Source: Gammaproteobacteria bacterium
GTDB lineage: Bacteria > Pseudomonadota > Gammaproteobacteria > Pseudomonadales > Azotimanducaceae
NCBI GenBank assembly: GCA_002689445.1
Contig: NZGC01000079.1
Location: 1-60,222, forward strand
Direction: 5' to 3'
DNA length: 60,222 bases
Shown: piece by piece, positions 28,076 through 37,989 of the stretch
Numbering within the stretch: the stretch's first letter is position 1
Layout of the letters: every line of letters starts with the position of its first letter
Position numbers and translations under genes: made by a program
The notes under the pieces: model-generated
What the model was told of the DNA's origin: nothing
Database searches by the model: none
What the model saw: only the letters and a program-made list of their open reading frames with translations

Positions 28076-29560
28076 TTATTCAAACCATGGGGCACGGGCC
28101 GTCATAATTATCTCGCCGGCTAGAGTCTCTGTCATCGATTCGATTTCCATTAAATCATCAACGGCCTGCTCTGCCAGGTCTTCCATTGTAACAATGCCCA
28201 AAGCAGCCAAATCGTAGGCCAGTTTGGTTGTCATGCCGTCCATGCCGAGCAAATCTTCAGCGGGTTCTTGCGAAATACGATTGGCTTCGTCGGCCAACTC
28301 TAAGGTTGTCAGAGTATTCCTCGCTCGCGCCCTAAGCTCTTCTACGATTTCTAAGTCGAAGCCCTCAATCGCCGTCATTTCATCAATCGGCACATAAGCA
28401 ATTTCTTCAAGACTGGTGAAACCTTCTTCGAGCAATACAATGGCGACATCTTCGTCAACATCGAGTTGCTCCATGAACTTCTCGACAACGGTGCCAGCTT
28501 CTTGCTCTTGTTTTTCCGCTGCCTCTTCCTCGGTCATGATGTTTAAAACCCAACCAGTCAACTCGCTTGCTAGCTTGACATTCTGTCCGCCTCGGCCAAT
28601 GGCCTGAGCAAGATTATCCTCGGATACCGCAATATCCATGCTGTGGGTCTCTTCATCAACCACGATCGAAACCACTTCAGCTGGCGCCATCGCGTTAATT
28701 GCCAACTGAGCGATGTTGTCATCAAACAACACAATGTCGATGCGCTCATTGCCCAATTCACCGGAAACCGCTTGAACCCTCGAGCCTCGCATACCGACAC
28801 AAGCCCCCACCGGGTCAATGCGACCATCATTGGTTTTTACTGCGATTTTTGCTCGGGAGCCTGGATCTCGCGCAGCTGCTAATATCTCAATCACGCCATC
28901 AGCGACTTCTGGGACTTCGATTTTAAACAACTCAACCAAGACTTGTGAGGCTGTGCGGGTCAAGGCCAACTGTGGTCCCCTTGCCTCAGGTCTCACTTCT
29001 TTTAACAGCGCCCGCAATCGGTCTCCAATGCGAAAAGTTTCTCTAGGCACCCACTCTTCCCGAGGTAAAATCGCCTCTGCGTTGTTGCCAAGATCTACGA
29101 TCACGGCTTCGCGAGTCACCTTCTTCACTTGCCCGTTCAAGAGCTCACCGATACGCCCTTCATAGGCTTCTACCACCTGAGCTCGCTCTGCTTCTCTTAC
29201 CTTCTGGACAATGACTTGCTTCGCGGTCTGGGCGGCAATCCTGCCGAACTCAACCGAATCGATGGGGATCTCATGGACATCACCCGCGACCAAGTTTAGC
29301 TGCATTTCTCTTACCTGAGTTAAGGTAAGTTCGGCATCTTCTGACTCAACCTCTGTGTCGTCGTCAATGACCGTCCACCGCCTGAAGGAATCATACATGC
29401 CAGTTTCACGATCAATAACCACACGAATATCCGCTTCGTCTGAATAGCGTTTTTGCGTCGCTGTCGCTAAGGCCACCTCTAGGGCATCAAAAATAATATC
29501 TTCGGAGACGCCCTTCTCGTTCGAAACCGATTCAACCACTAACAGTATTTCTTTACTCAT
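28076..29560 (-). CDS. nusA: transcription termination/antitermination factor
   Basis: NusA binds RNA polymerase and RNA, promotes pausing and hairpin termination, and takes part in antitermination. The 494-residue protein (E. coli 495) shows the N-terminal domain, an S1 domain ([24 protein letters not shown]), KH domains ([40 protein letters not shown]) and two acidic C-terminal helix-hairpin-helix repeats. Both repeats are present, as in E. coli. It lies between rimP and infB. Two intrinsic terminators upstream of rimP are natural sites for feedback by NusA itself. Confidence 0.97.
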   Translation of the reverse strand: MSKEILLVVESVSNEKGVSEDIIFDALEVALATATQKRYSDEADIRVVIDRETGMYDSFRRWTVIDDDTEVESEDAELTLTQVREMQLNLVAGDVHEIPIDSVEFGRIAAQTAKQVIVQKVREAERAQVVEAYEGRIGELLNGQVKKVTREAVIVDLGNNAEAILPREEWVPRETFRIGDRLRALLKEVRPEARGPQLALTRTASQVLVELFKIEVPEVADGVIEILAAARDPGSRAKIAVKTNDGRIDPVGACVGMRGSRVQAVSGELGNERIDIVLFDDNIAQLAINAMAPAEVVSIVVDEETHSMDIAVSEDNLAQAIGRGGQNVKLASELTGWVLNIMTEEEAAEKQEQEAGTVVEKFMEQLDVDEDVAIVLLEEGFTSLEEIAYVPIDEMTAIEGFDLEIVEELRARARNTLTTLELADEANRISQEPAEDLLGMDGMTTKLAYDLAALGIVTMEDLAEQAVDDLMEIESMTETLAGEIIMTARAPWFE

Positions 29561-29600
29561 GACTCAATCTCATTTGATTGCGAAGTCTTTGCAAAACGCT

Positions 29601-30047
29601 CTACATCAACACTCGCGCACGTTCGATGCTGGCCAGAGGCAAGACGATTTCTTGTGTATCGTCTACCCTTAACACCGCATCACCCTCATCCAAACCACAC
29701 AACACGCCCTTCCATTTGCGCTGTCCCTCAAACGCTTGTCGCAAAGTCACCTGGATTTTCTCACCCTTACACAAATCAAAGTGCTCGGGCTTGAACAACC
29801 GACGGTCAATACCAGGAGACGATACCTCTAACAGGTAATCGCCGGAGATGGGATCCTCGACGTCTAAAAGACCACTCACTTGCCGACTGACTTTTGCGCA
29901 GTCTTCGATTGTCACCCCGTCTTTTGCGTCAATATATATTTTTAATGTCACCCGTCGCCCTTGTTGAACCTTTTCAATCCCCCAAAGTTGATATCCCAAC
30001 CCTATGACCACTGGCTCGATCAATGCATTTAAAGTTTCATCGCTCAT
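29601..30047 (-). CDS. rimP: ribosome maturation factor
   Basis: RimP helps early 30S assembly around the central pseudoknot. The 148-residue protein has the family segments LGYQLWGIEKVQQGRRVTLKIYID, GVTIEDCAKVSRQVSGLLD and DYLLEVSSPGIDRRL. It heads the nusA-infB operon. A U-tailed hairpin ends just 18 bases before the start codon, and AGGA overlaps the end of its T-run, so the ribosome site is weak and lies next to a terminator. Confidence 0.96.
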   Translation of the reverse strand: MSDETLNALIEPVVIGLGYQLWGIEKVQQGRRVTLKIYIDAKDGVTIEDCAKVSRQVSGLLDVEDPISGDYLLEVSSPGIDRRLFKPEHFDLCKGEKIQVTLRQAFEGQRKWKGVLCGLDEGDAVLRVDDTQEIVLPLASIERARVLM

Positions 30048-30064
30048 GCCAGCTCATTTTTCCT

Positions 30065-30089
30065 AAAAAAAATGGGCTCAATCGCCCAC
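30065..30089 (-). terminator. leader terminator just upstream of rimP
   Basis: On the minus strand TGGGC-GATTGA-GCCCA is followed at once by eight T residues, a classic intrinsic terminator. It lies between tRNA-fMet and rimP, only 18 bases before the rimP start. In this position it would act as an attenuator for the rimP-nusA-infB operon. Confidence 0.8.
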
Positions 30090-30161
30090 TTTCATTGCCA
30101 TCTAAAACATGGCGCGTGTTCGTCCTTGCCGTCCAAGTGCAAAACCTACCTCACTTGAACC

Positions 30162-30185
30162 AAAAAGCCCCAAACAGGGGCTCTT
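30162..30185 (-). terminator. terminator after tRNA-fMet
   Basis: On the minus strand AGCCCC-TGTTT-GGGGCT is followed by TTTT. It lies about eight bases after the end of the initiator tRNA. Some transcripts must pass it to reach rimP unless another promoter exists downstream. Confidence 0.78.
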
Positions 30186-30192
30186 ATTAAAG

Positions 30193-30269
30193 TGGTAGCG
30201 GGGGCAGGATTTGAACCCGCGACCTACGGGTTATGAGCCCGTCGAGCTACCAGACTGCTCCACCCCGCA
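30193..30269 (-). tRNA. metY: initiator tRNA-fMet (anticodon CAT)
   Basis: A 77-nt tRNA with encoded CCA and the initiator hallmark of three G:C pairs in the anticodon stem (GGG-CTCATAA-CCC). The first base is T1 and position 72 is T, so the mismatch at the acceptor end is U1:U72 rather than the usual C1:A72. Positions 27 and 43 are also both T. It lies upstream of rimP-nusA-infB as metY does in E. coli, and has its own strong promoter. Confidence 0.96.
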
Positions 30270-30284
30270 ACAACAAGGCCGCCA

Positions 30285-30313
30285 ATTATAGGTTTAGAGT
30301 AGTCGGCGGTCAA
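30285..30313 (-). promoter_or_regulatory. promoter of tRNA-fMet and the rimP-nusA-infB operon
   Basis: TTGACC (30308-30313) and a perfect TATAAT (30285-30290) are 17 bases apart on the minus strand. They are followed by TGGCGGCC, a GC-rich discriminator, and the tRNA begins 15 bases downstream of the -10 box. This is one of the best sigma-70 promoters in the window. Confidence 0.85.
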
Positions 30314-30534
30314 CCACTAAAGGCTTCTACTGGGATATTACTGCCTTTGCTTTAAAAGACCTCTGAATCAACTGCCTCACCCCTTCATTCCACCTTTCGC
30401 TCAGTCGTATCGGCTAAGCGATACTCACCCAACTGATGACTTGCTCAACCTGCAGGGAGCCTACGAAATCCTTGCGAACGCGAACCCTGACAAAACATCA
30501 AACTGCCGACCGCCGTCAGACAACCCTCTCCCAC

Positions 30535-30562
30535 AAAAAAGCCCGGCTTACCGGGCTCTTTT
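30535..30562 (-). terminator. intrinsic terminator after tRNA-Leu
   Basis: GCCCGG-TAAG-CCGGGC is flanked by AAAAGA before and TTTTTT after on the minus strand. It ends the tpiA-secG-tRNA-Leu transcript. Confidence 0.88.
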
Positions 30563-30592
30563 AGCGCAGCCATCGTTTGCAGGCTGCTGATT

Positions 30593-30679
30593 TGGTGCCG
30601 AAGAGAGGACTTGAACCTCCACGGGGTTTCCCCCACTACCCCCTCAAGGTAGCGTGTCTACCAATTCCACCACTTCGGC
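30593..30679 (-). tRNA. tRNA-Leu (anticodon GAG)
   Basis: An 87-nt class II tRNA with a long variable arm, encoded CCA, acceptor strands GCCGAAG/CTTCGGC, and anticodon GAG, which reads CTC/CTT. It starts eight bases after the secG stop on the same strand, the usual secG-leuU arrangement, and is followed by a strong terminator. Confidence 0.97.
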
Positions 30680-30687
30680 TAAACGGT

Positions 30688-31032
30688 TTATAACTCTGGG
30701 ATTTCTGAGGAAGCTTCGCCGCTCGGCGTCTCCTCGACCTCAACCGCCTGTACCTGCGGCATACCCTGGTCAATCATCATTTCTGATCGTTGCTTGGCGA
30801 CATAGGCCAAACCAAAACTGGTAATAAAAAATCCAATCGCAATCCATGTTGTCAGTCGCGTCAAAAAGTTTCCAGCGCCCGCACTTCCAAAGACTGTATT
30901 GGATGCTCCGCCACCAAAGCCGGAGCCCATATCCGCTCCTTTACCTTGCTGAATCAAAACCAATCCGATAACTGCCAAGGCAGCAATCACATGGATTACC
31001 AATACCAACTGCTCAAATAGATCTAAATCCAT
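30688..31032 (-). CDS. secG: preprotein translocase subunit SecG
   Basis: SecG is the small accessory subunit of the SecYEG channel. The 114-residue protein has two membrane segments (about 7-24 and 56-75). Between them is the conserved loop VLIQQGKGADMGSGFGGGAS. The C-terminal tail is acidic and faces the cytoplasm or periplasm depending on topology inversion. It lies between tpiA and tRNA-Leu, as in pseudomonads. Confidence 0.95.
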   Translation of the reverse strand: MDLDLFEQLVLVIHVIAALAVIGLVLIQQGKGADMGSGFGGGASNTVFGSAGAGNFLTRLTTWIAIGFFITSFGLAYVAKQRSEMMIDQGMPQVQAVEVEETPSGEASSEIPEL

Positions 31033-31205
31033 AATTCCTGTTCCATTGTAGTGCGCTTGAGATCATTGCCTCAAGTGCTTCGCATCGGCTGCCTCAGTGA
31101 CAACCTCATCGAATTCACCATTATAAACGTATCCCGACGCTTTTGCTCGCAAGGAAAGCAGATTATGCAATCTAGGCGTTGCTCAGCGCTGTAAGCACTC
31201 TGGCT

Positions 31206-31949
31206 TCAGCCTTGACCTGCATTGACACATAACGCAGCGAATCCTTCTGGGTCGAGTGAAGCGCCTCCGACTAAAACTCCGTCAATATCGGGCATTGCTA
31301 AAAGTCCTGACACATTTTCAGCCTTAACACTGCCACCGTACAAAATCGAAGGGCAGTTACTGCCTTTTGTCGCCATCTTGTCCTTAAGATGATGATGTAC
31401 TGCTTGAGCCATCTCAGGGGTCGCCTCTTGCCCTGTGCCAATCGCCCAAATCGGCTCATAAGCGAAGACCAGGTTTTTCATCTCTTCGGGCCTGACCACT
31501 GACATTACTGCCTGCAACTGCCGGTCAATCACCTGAATGGTTTTACCCTGCTCTCGGTCTTCGAGATGTTCACCCAAGCAAACAATTGGCGTTAAACCCA
31601 TGTCCAGGCAAGCGAGCACTTTGTCTGCTACCAACTCGTCCGTCTCTGCAGCAAAGGCTCGACGCTCTGAATGTCCAATTAAGCTCCATCGGCCACCCAT
31701 TTCTGTGAGCATCTTGCCGCTGATTTCTCCAGTAAACGCCCCTTCCTTTAAGGAGTGAATATTCTGGCCGCCCCAGGTTATTCCACTGGAGTGAAGCAAT
31801 GCCCGGGCCAACGAGAAAAACGGGGCTGGCAATGCGAGCACCACCTCGGCAGCAATCTCGTTTTGTCTTTCTCCGAGAGCCTGCACCAAGCTCCGAAGCA
31901 TTGGTTCGCTGCCATTCATCTTCCAATTAGCGACAACTAACGGTCTCAT
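31206..31949 (-). CDS. tpiA: triosephosphate isomerase
   Basis: TpiA interconverts dihydroxyacetone phosphate and glyceraldehyde-3-phosphate in glycolysis and gluconeogenesis. The ATG at 31949 is chosen because AGGAAG precedes it and it begins the conserved MRPLVVANWKMNG. The upstream in-frame start at 31982 lacks support. The enzyme is 247 residues with K10, the catalytic histidine in LIGHSERR and the catalytic glutamate in AYEPIWAIGTG. The phosphate loop LYGGSVKAEN is intact. It lies between glmM and secG. Confidence 0.96.
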   Translation of the reverse strand: MRPLVVANWKMNGSEPMLRSLVQALGERQNEIAAEVVLALPAPFFSLARALLHSSGITWGGQNIHSLKEGAFTGEISGKMLTEMGGRWSLIGHSERRAFAAETDELVADKVLACLDMGLTPIVCLGEHLEDREQGKTIQVIDRQLQAVMSVVRPEEMKNLVFAYEPIWAIGTGQEATPEMAQAVHHHLKDKMATKGSNCPSILYGGSVKAENVSGLLAMPDIDGVLVGGASLDPEGFAALCVNAGQG

Positions 31950-32128
31950 GCCAGCTTCCTGATTTATTGATTTAGCACACAATCTTTACCCGCTAGGACG
32001 AAACCTGCCCCTGTGCCTCGATTCTGGTGAGATCACAACTTCCCGGTCTGCTACCCCTACTGCCCGTTGCAGATTTCTCGACACTGCCCTCGGTGGGCCG
32101 CGAATGTTAGCGAACCCTCACAAAAGTT

Positions 32129-33463
32129 TCAATCTTCGTTGGGTCGAATCAAATCAGCCAACTGCTCGGCGTGCGCTTTGATTTTTCTCTCATCCTCCCC
32201 CTCAACCATAACCCGAACCACAGGTTCGGTGCCGGAGGGTCTCAGCAGCACTCGTCCAGACCCTGCTAACGCCGCTTCTACCTCATTTACTGCGGCTTGC
32301 AATTCGGGCTGTTCCAGGACACGCGCTGTCACATTACGAACGTTGATCATAATTTGAGGCAACTTAGTCATGCCTGCCTTCAAAGTCGCAAGGCTTTCTT
32401 GCCGCTCTCTCACCGCCTTGATGACCTGCAAAGCCGCGACAATGCCATCTCCGGTCGTGGTTTGCTCAAGACACAACAGATGACCAGAACCTTCACCCCC
32501 TAGACTCCACTCCCTTTGGTTGAGCTCAGCCAGCACATAACGATCACCCACGTCCGCGCGAACAAAAGGGATGTCACGAGCGGCCAACGCTTGCGCGAGG
32601 CCGTGATTACTCATTTTGGTGCCGACCACTCCACCCCTGAATTTTCCTGCCTGCTGTGCATGTTCGGTCAGCACAAACAGTAATTCGTCACCATCAACGA
32701 TCTCGCCGTTATGATCCACCATAATTAATCGATCAGCGTCTCCGTCAAGAGCGATTCCCATGTCCGCCCCCTCCCGGACTACTGTCTCTGCCAAAGCTTG
32801 GGGGCTGGTTGCGCCAAATCCAGCATTGATATTGAGCCCATCGGGTTCGCAACCTAAGGTAATGACTTCGGCGCCCAACTCTCTGAACACCGCCGGCGCA
32901 ATCTTATAGGCCGCCCCATGAGCACAATCCACGACCAACGTTAGCCCCTTCAGACGCAGCGAAGTAGGTACGGTATTTTTACAAAACTCAACATAGCGAC
33001 CGACAGCGTCATCGAGCCGTTTCGCTCGGCCCAATGCCGCCGAGGGAACCGTTGTCATCGATTCTGCCAATACATTTTCGATTCGCTCCTCATCCGCATC
33101 AGAGATTTTTTGACCGTCTGGCGAAAAGAACTTGATGCCGTTATCGGCATAAGGATTGTGTGAAGCGCTGATAACAATGCCTGCCGCTGCCGATACTGCT
33201 CGCGTCAAATAAGCAACCGCTGGGGTTGGCATTGGTCCCAACAACAAGACATTCACGCCCGCGGAGGCGAGGCCAGCTTCCAGAGCTGACTCTAAGATAT
33301 AGCCTGAGATGCGCGTATCTTTGCCAATTAAGATGGTGCCACCACCTGAGGGAGACAACACACGACCTGCTGCCCAACCGAGCTTCAAAACAAATTCAGC
33401 ATTGATAGGATGACCTCCGACTGGCCCACGAATACCATCGGTACCAAAGTATTTACGACTCAA
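32129..33463 (-). CDS. glmM: phosphoglucosamine mutase
   Basis: GlmM converts glucosamine-6-phosphate to glucosamine-1-phosphate for UDP-GlcNAc, the precursor of peptidoglycan and lipid A. The 444-residue protein (E. coli 445) has YFGTDGIRG, the phosphoserine loop SASHNP with S101, the metal motif DGDADR and the sugar-binding GEGSGH. It follows folP by nine bases and belongs to the ftsH-folP-glmM unit. Confidence 0.97.
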   Translation of the reverse strand: MSRKYFGTDGIRGPVGGHPINAEFVLKLGWAAGRVLSPSGGGTILIGKDTRISGYILESALEAGLASAGVNVLLLGPMPTPAVAYLTRAVSAAAGIVISASHNPYADNGIKFFSPDGQKISDADEERIENVLAESMTTVPSAALGRAKRLDDAVGRYVEFCKNTVPTSLRLKGLTLVVDCAHGAAYKIAPAVFRELGAEVITLGCEPDGLNINAGFGATSPQALAETVVREGADMGIALDGDADRLIMVDHNGEIVDGDELLFVLTEHAQQAGKFRGGVVGTKMSNHGLAQALAARDIPFVRADVGDRYVLAELNQREWSLGGEGSGHLLCLEQTTTGDGIVAALQVIKAVRERQESLATLKAGMTKLPQIMINVRNVTARVLEQPELQAAVNEVEAALAGSGRVLLRPSGTEPVVRVMVEGEDERKIKAHAEQLADLIRPNED

Positions 33464-33472
33464 AACCTCTCC

Positions 33473-34288
33473 TTAGTCAGCCTGCTCAATTTCACGCCAG
33501 ACATTGAATGCACTTATCGTCGCCGCAACATCGTGGACTCGAATGATTTTCGCTCCAGCAGCTCTACTGGCTAGAGCACCCGCGACTGAACCAACCACCA
33601 CGTCGGATGCCAGTTGCTGAATACTACTTTTTCTTGATAACCCAATCATCACGGGATATCCCTTTGCCAACAATACAGGAATACCTCGAATGAGCTGCAT
33701 ATTTTGTAATCGGGTTTTTCCGAAACCGAATCCAGGATCAAGAATGAATCGGTCCTCGTTGATACCGGCTGCCTGCAGCGCGTTTACCCGCTCGATCAGA
33801 AAATCAGATACCTCCATCACAACGTCTTCATAGTGAGGAGCTTCCTGCATCGTTGCAGGCGTGCCTTGCATGTGCATCAAAACGATGAACGCTTCAGAGC
33901 CGACGGCTTCGTGAGCGCCAGGCCGCGTTAGCGCTCGCACATCATTAATCAGCGCAACACCCCGGCTGACCGCTTCAATCATGAGAGCGGGCGTACTGGT
34001 GTCAATGGAGATGGGGCAGTCGAACTCTGCCTGCACTGCTTCAAGAACGGGTAAGACCCGGTCCAATTCTTCCTGGGTGGAGGGTTGGACAGACCCTGGG
34101 CGGGTTGACTCACCTCCAATATCGATGACGTCAGCCCCTTCGCTAACCATTTCTGCCACCCTTGCGAGTGCGCTATCGATTGTTTGAAACAGCCCGCCGT
34201 CAGAAAAAGAGTCTGGCGTGACATTAAGAACCCCCATGACCAAGGGTTCCGGGCCGGCTAATCCGGACCGAAGTTTAGCGACGCTCAC
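33473..34288 (-). CDS. folP: dihydropteroate synthase
   Basis: FolP joins 4-aminobenzoate to 6-hydroxymethyl-dihydropterin diphosphate to make dihydropteroate for folate. It is the target of sulfonamides. The 271-residue protein shows GVLNVTPDSFSDGG, DIGGESTRPG, DPGFGFGKT and GLSRKSS, all active-site loops. It starts three bases after the ftsH stop and precedes glmM, the standard gammaproteobacterial order. Confidence 0.97.
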   Translation of the reverse strand: MSVAKLRSGLAGPEPLVMGVLNVTPDSFSDGGLFQTIDSALARVAEMVSEGADVIDIGGESTRPGSVQPSTQEELDRVLPVLEAVQAEFDCPISIDTSTPALMIEAVSRGVALINDVRALTRPGAHEAVGSEAFIVLMHMQGTPATMQEAPHYEDVVMEVSDFLIERVNALQAAGINEDRFILDPGFGFGKTRLQNMQLIRGIPVLLAKGYPVMIGLSRKSSIQQLASDVVVGSVAGALASRAAGAKIIRVHDVAATISAFNVWREIEQAD

Positions 34289-34291
34289 AAG

Positions 34292-36247
34292 CTAGGAGGC
34301 GCCAGAAGGAGCACCATCGATTGCGTCGTCATCTCCCGCATGATTGTCAGGCCCGGTGCTCTCTCCATCAATCTCCGCAGCACTGGGGGCATCTCCATCC
34401 GATGGCGTATCGTCATTCCAATGGCTCGGCGGTTTTGGCGTGCGACCTTCCATAATGTCATCAATTTGACTCTTATCGATGGTTTCGTACTCCAGTAGGG
34501 CTGCTGCCATGGCATCCAACTTGTCTCGATTATCAACCAACAGCTGTTGAGCCTTCTGGTAACAACCGTCAATGATTTGCTTGATCTCTTCGTCGATAAC
34601 TCTTGCCGTCTCCGCTGAGACATTGGCGCGACTCGAACCCGCTGACTTCCCTAAAAAGACTTCATTGTCTTCATCTTCGTACTGTAACGGTCCTAACTTT
34701 TCAGAAAGACCCCATTTCGTCACCATGGATCGCGCCATTTTTGTGGCACGTTCTATATCGTTCGACGCACCGGTCGTCACGCCTTCTAACCCAAGCGTTA
34801 GCTCCTCTGCTATTCGGCCACCGAAGAGACCACAAATCTGGCTTTGGATTGCCCGTTTACTGATTGAATATCGATCTTCCTCCGGTAAGAACATCGTCAC
34901 ACCCAATGCCCTACCTCGAGGAATGATCGATACCTTGTAGGTCGGATCATGTTCCGGCATTAGGTATCCTACGATGCAATGCCCGGCTTCGTGATAGGCC
35001 GTGTTGGTCTTTTCTTTTTCTGACATGACCATGGTCTTGCGCTCGGCACCCATCATAATCTTGTCTTTCGCTTGCTCGAAGTGTCGCATTGCCACGAGTC
35101 GTTGATCTTGCCTGGCGGCAAATAGAGCCGCTTCGTTAACGACGTTGGCTAAGTCAGCACCTGAAAACCCTGGGGTACCACGGGCGATATCCAACGCGAC
35201 GACATCCTCACTGATAGGTACCTTACGCATGTGCACTTTAAGAACCTGCTCTCTACCTCGCAGGTCTGGCAAAGGGACAACTACTTGACGGTCGAACCGT
35301 CCTGGTCTCAACAACGCAGGATCCAGTACATCGGGACGGTTCGTCGAAGCAATAACGATGATTCCCTCGTTACCCTCGAAACCATCCATTTCTACGAGGA
35401 GTTGATTCAACGTTTGCTCCCGCTCGTCATGCCCACCACCAAGACCAGCTCCACGGTGCCGGCCCACCGCGTCGATTTCGTCAATAAAGATAATGCAGGG
35501 AGTTGCTTTCTTTGCCTGCTCAAACATATCTCGCACTCTCGATGCACCAACCCCGACGAACATTTCGACGAAATCCGAGCCGGAAATCGAAAAGAAGGGA
35601 ACTTTAGCTTCGCCCGCGATGGCCTTGGCCAGCAAAGTCTTACCCGTTCCCGGCGATCCCACCATTAGCGTACCCCGGGGAATTTTTCCACCCAACTTCT
35701 GGAACTTGCTCGGTTCTTTTAGGAAGTCGACCAGCTCTTTGACCTCTTCCTTGGCCTCATCGACGCCTGCAACGTCGGCAAAGGTCGTGTTGATCTGATC
35801 TTCACCCAACAACTTGGCCTTACTCTTACCAAAGGACAAGGGGCCGCCTTTGCCACTCGTACCACCCTGCATCTGGCGCATAAAAAACATAAAGACTGCG
35901 ATGATAACTAAAATCGGGAAACTGGCCACCAACAGCTGGGTCCAGATACTCTGCTGCTCTGGCCGTTCACCCCGAAAACTGACGTTGTGGTCCAAAAGAT
36001 CGTCTATCAGCGCTTTGTCGACGATTTGGGGCTGAACGGTTTCAAAGGAAATGCCGTCTGCTCTTTGCCCTCGAATGATGAGCCCATCAATCTCAACCGA
36101 ACGAATTTGATTACCATTCACCAAATCGAGAAAAGTGGAGTACTCCACTTCTTCCGGACCGCGGTTAACGTTGAAGTTCTGAAATACTGTTAACAGTACA
36201 GCGGCGATGACCAGCCACAGCAAGATGTTTTTACCCATATCGTTCAC
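34292..36247 (-). CDS. ftsH: ATP-dependent zinc metalloprotease FtsH
   Basis: FtsH is the membrane-bound AAA+ protease that degrades unneeded membrane proteins, sigma-32 and LpxC. The 651-residue protein has two membrane segments (about 8-24 and 103-122), Walker A GSPGTGKT (197-204), Walker [12 protein letters not shown], the second region of homology and the zinc site HEAGH (419-423). A GTG start at 36247 is supported by GAGGA seven bases before it. The C-terminal tail is acidic. It lies between rlmE and folP. Confidence 0.97.
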   Translation of the reverse strand: MNDMGKNILLWLVIAAVLLTVFQNFNVNRGPEEVEYSTFLDLVNGNQIRSVEIDGLIIRGQRADGISFETVQPQIVDKALIDDLLDHNVSFRGERPEQQSIWTQLLVASFPILVIIAVFMFFMRQMQGGTSGKGGPLSFGKSKAKLLGEDQINTTFADVAGVDEAKEEVKELVDFLKEPSKFQKLGGKIPRGTLMVGSPGTGKTLLAKAIAGEAKVPFFSISGSDFVEMFVGVGASRVRDMFEQAKKATPCIIFIDEIDAVGRHRGAGLGGGHDEREQTLNQLLVEMDGFEGNEGIIVIASTNRPDVLDPALLRPGRFDRQVVVPLPDLRGREQVLKVHMRKVPISEDVVALDIARGTPGFSGADLANVVNEAALFAARQDQRLVAMRHFEQAKDKIMMGAERKTMVMSEKEKTNTAYHEAGHCIVGYLMPEHDPTYKVSIIPRGRALGVTMFLPEEDRYSISKRAIQSQICGLFGGRIAEELTLGLEGVTTGASNDIERATKMARSMVTKWGLSEKLGPLQYEDEDNEVFLGKSAGSSRANVSAETARVIDEEIKQIIDGCYQKAQQLLVDNRDKLDAMAAALLEYETIDKSQIDDIMEGRTPKPPSHWNDDTPSDGDAPSAAEIDGESTGPDNHAGDDDAIDGAPSGAS

Positions 36248-36297
36248 GTCTTATCCTCGTTGACTTGACCCGCTGTGCCATCCCCGCACTGCGATTT

Positions 36298-36933
36298 CTA
36301 AACTTCCCGTTTCCCTAACCCAACCAAATAAATTTCTCTTGAGCGCCCTCTGGACGCCTTGGGCTTGATATTAACTTGTTTATGGTAATCCTTACGAATT
36401 TGCTGACGAAGAGTATCAATTCCCTCGCCCTCGAAGGCTTTAGCAACAAAATTACCCCCAGGTTTCAACCATTGCTCTGCAAACGCTAAGGCCAATTCCA
36501 CTAAATAAGCACTTCGGGGAATATCTACCGCTTTCATACCACTTAAATTGGGGGCCATGTCTGAAATTACAAGGTCTACCCCAACTGCGCCTCCGTTTTG
36601 CAGCAATGTCTCCTCTAGGCCCGCTAACACCTCGTCCTGAGTAAAATCTCCAACCAGGCATTCAACCCCTTCAATGGGCGCCATCTCCAGCAAATCAAGG
36701 GCGATTATCCTGCCGGAATTCCCTAACCTTTCCCTTGCCACCTGCGACCAGCCCCCAGGGGCAGCGCCTAAATCCACGACAATTTGATCCGAACGAAACA
36801 ATTTTAATCGGTCATCTAACTCTAAAAGCTTATACACCGCGCGTGATCGATAACCTGCAGCTCTCGCCTTTAACACGAACGGGTCCTGTTCATGTTCTGT
36901 GAGCCAACGCTGACTGGTTTTCGATTTTTTCAT
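36298..36933 (-). CDS. rlmE: 23S rRNA (uridine-2552-2'-O) methyltransferase
   Basis: RlmE (FtsJ/RrmJ) methylates the 2'-OH of U2552 in the A loop of 23S rRNA, a late step of 50S assembly. The ATG at 36933 gives 211 residues beginning MKKSKTSQRWL, as in the family (E. coli 209); the frame extends 12 codons upstream. The SAM-binding motif VVDLGAAPGGWSQVA, the catalytic DLVISDMAPN and a C-terminal KPKASRGRSREIYLVG are clear. It diverges from yhbY and is followed by ftsH. Confidence 0.96.
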   Translation of the reverse strand: MKKSKTSQRWLTEHEQDPFVLKARAAGYRSRAVYKLLELDDRLKLFRSDQIVVDLGAAPGGWSQVARERLGNSGRIIALDLLEMAPIEGVECLVGDFTQDEVLAGLEETLLQNGGAVGVDLVISDMAPNLSGMKAVDIPRSAYLVELALAFAEQWLKPGGNFVAKAFEGEGIDTLRQQIRKDYHKQVNIKPKASRGRSREIYLVGLGKREV

Positions 36934-36990
36934 GTGACCATTACTTCGGCTTAAGCCAATGGCGTACAATATACCTTTTTAGGACTCGCT

Positions 36991-37293
36991 ATGAACCCGC
37001 AACAACAGAAAAAACACTATCGAGCCATCGGCCACCAGCTTAGCCCCATCGTCACCATTGCAGGCAATGGTCTGACTGAACAGGTTCTGACAGAGTTAGA
37101 GCGCGCCCTCGAGGATCACGAATTAATTAAAGTTAGGATCACTGCTGATCGAGAAGACCGCAAGCAATTGCTTGCCATGCTACTTGAAAAAACTGAGGCC
37201 GAAATCATTCAGGCCATCGGAGGCATTGCGCTCATCTTACGAAAGTCACAAGCCCAAAAACCAGGGCTGTCAAATTTGGTGAGATACAGCTAA
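36991..37293 (+). CDS. yhbY: YhbY/CRM-domain ribosome assembly protein
   Basis: A 100-residue protein consisting of one CRM (KH-like) RNA-binding domain. E. coli YhbY associates with pre-50S particles. The family features LSPIVTIAGNGLTEQVL (GxxG-type loop) and a closing strand IGGIALILRKS are visible. It is a single gene pointing away from rlmE and toward greA, a common neighbourhood. Confidence 0.93.
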   Translation: MNPQQQKKHYRAIGHQLSPIVTIAGNGLTEQVLTELERALEDHELIKVRITADREDRKQLLAMLLEKTEAEIIQAIGGIALILRKSQAQKPGLSNLVRYS

Positions 37294-37333
37294 GGCTTAA
37301 ACACCTCGTTCAACCTTCTCTACGAACTTACCG

Positions 37334-37810
37334 TTAAAGATGCTCTACCGACAGGATTTCGTATTCGATTTGGCCTGAAGGGATTTGAATCAACACCGAG
37401 TCATCGACTTGTTTGCCGATCAAGCTTCTGGCTACGGGAGAGTAAATCGAAATTTTATTCTCTTTGATGTCCGATTCATCGTCACCCACTATCTTGTAAA
37501 CCACTGTTTCATCGGTATCAAGGTTAAGCAACGTCACAGTGACACCAAAAATTACCTTTCCATTATTCGGAATTTCGGTCACATCAATAATTTGTGCCGC
37601 CCCCAACTTGGCAGCGATTTCAGAAATGCGACCTTCTATGTGACCCTGCTCTTCTTTGGCGTATTGAAACTCAGCATTTTCTCTGAGATCGCCTTGCTCT
37701 AAAGCCGCGGATATTTCCTTAACGATTCGGGGTCGTTCAATCGATGTTAAGCGCTTCAACTCCACGCGCAGCGCTTCTGCGCCTGTCTCTGTCATCGGGA
37801 TTTTATCCAT
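37334..37810 (-). CDS. greA: transcription elongation factor GreA
   Basis: GreA enters the RNA polymerase secondary channel and stimulates cleavage of backtracked RNA. The 158-residue protein matches E. coli GreA in length. It has the N-terminal coiled coil (LKRLTSIERPRIVKEIS, ARENAEFQYAKEEQ-like LRENAEFQYAKEEQ) and the C-terminal FKBP-like domain ending in IEYEILSVEHL. It uses the same channel as DksA, which is encoded about 20 kb away in this window. It follows carB after a 179-base gap that holds a 15-base direct repeat (37874-37903). Confidence 0.96.
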   Translation of the reverse strand: MDKIPMTETGAEALRVELKRLTSIERPRIVKEISAALEQGDLRENAEFQYAKEEQGHIEGRISEIAAKLGAAQIIDVTEIPNNGKVIFGVTVTLLNLDTDETVVYKIVGDDESDIKENKISIYSPVARSLIGKQVDDSVLIQIPSGQIEYEILSVEHL

Positions 37811-37989
37811 GATCGTTAACTCGTCAGCCCCTCATTAAACGAATCCAGCTTTATTTGGCTCTCGACAGCTCTACTCAGCTTTACCCTGCTCAGTTTTACC
37901 CTGCGTTGCCTCATCCAATACTGCTTGACTCAGCCCTACTTTGCTCCATTCCGGTTTGCCCGTCCTACTCTTTGTGATCCTGCTTGCCA

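Larger units (their letters stand above)
30270..30592. other. 323-base intergenic stretch between tRNA-Leu and tRNA-fMet
   Basis: This interval contains the fMet promoter (30285-30313) and the terminator after tRNA-Leu (30535-30562). The roughly 220 bases between them hold no open frame or structure I can support. Confidence 0.6.
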
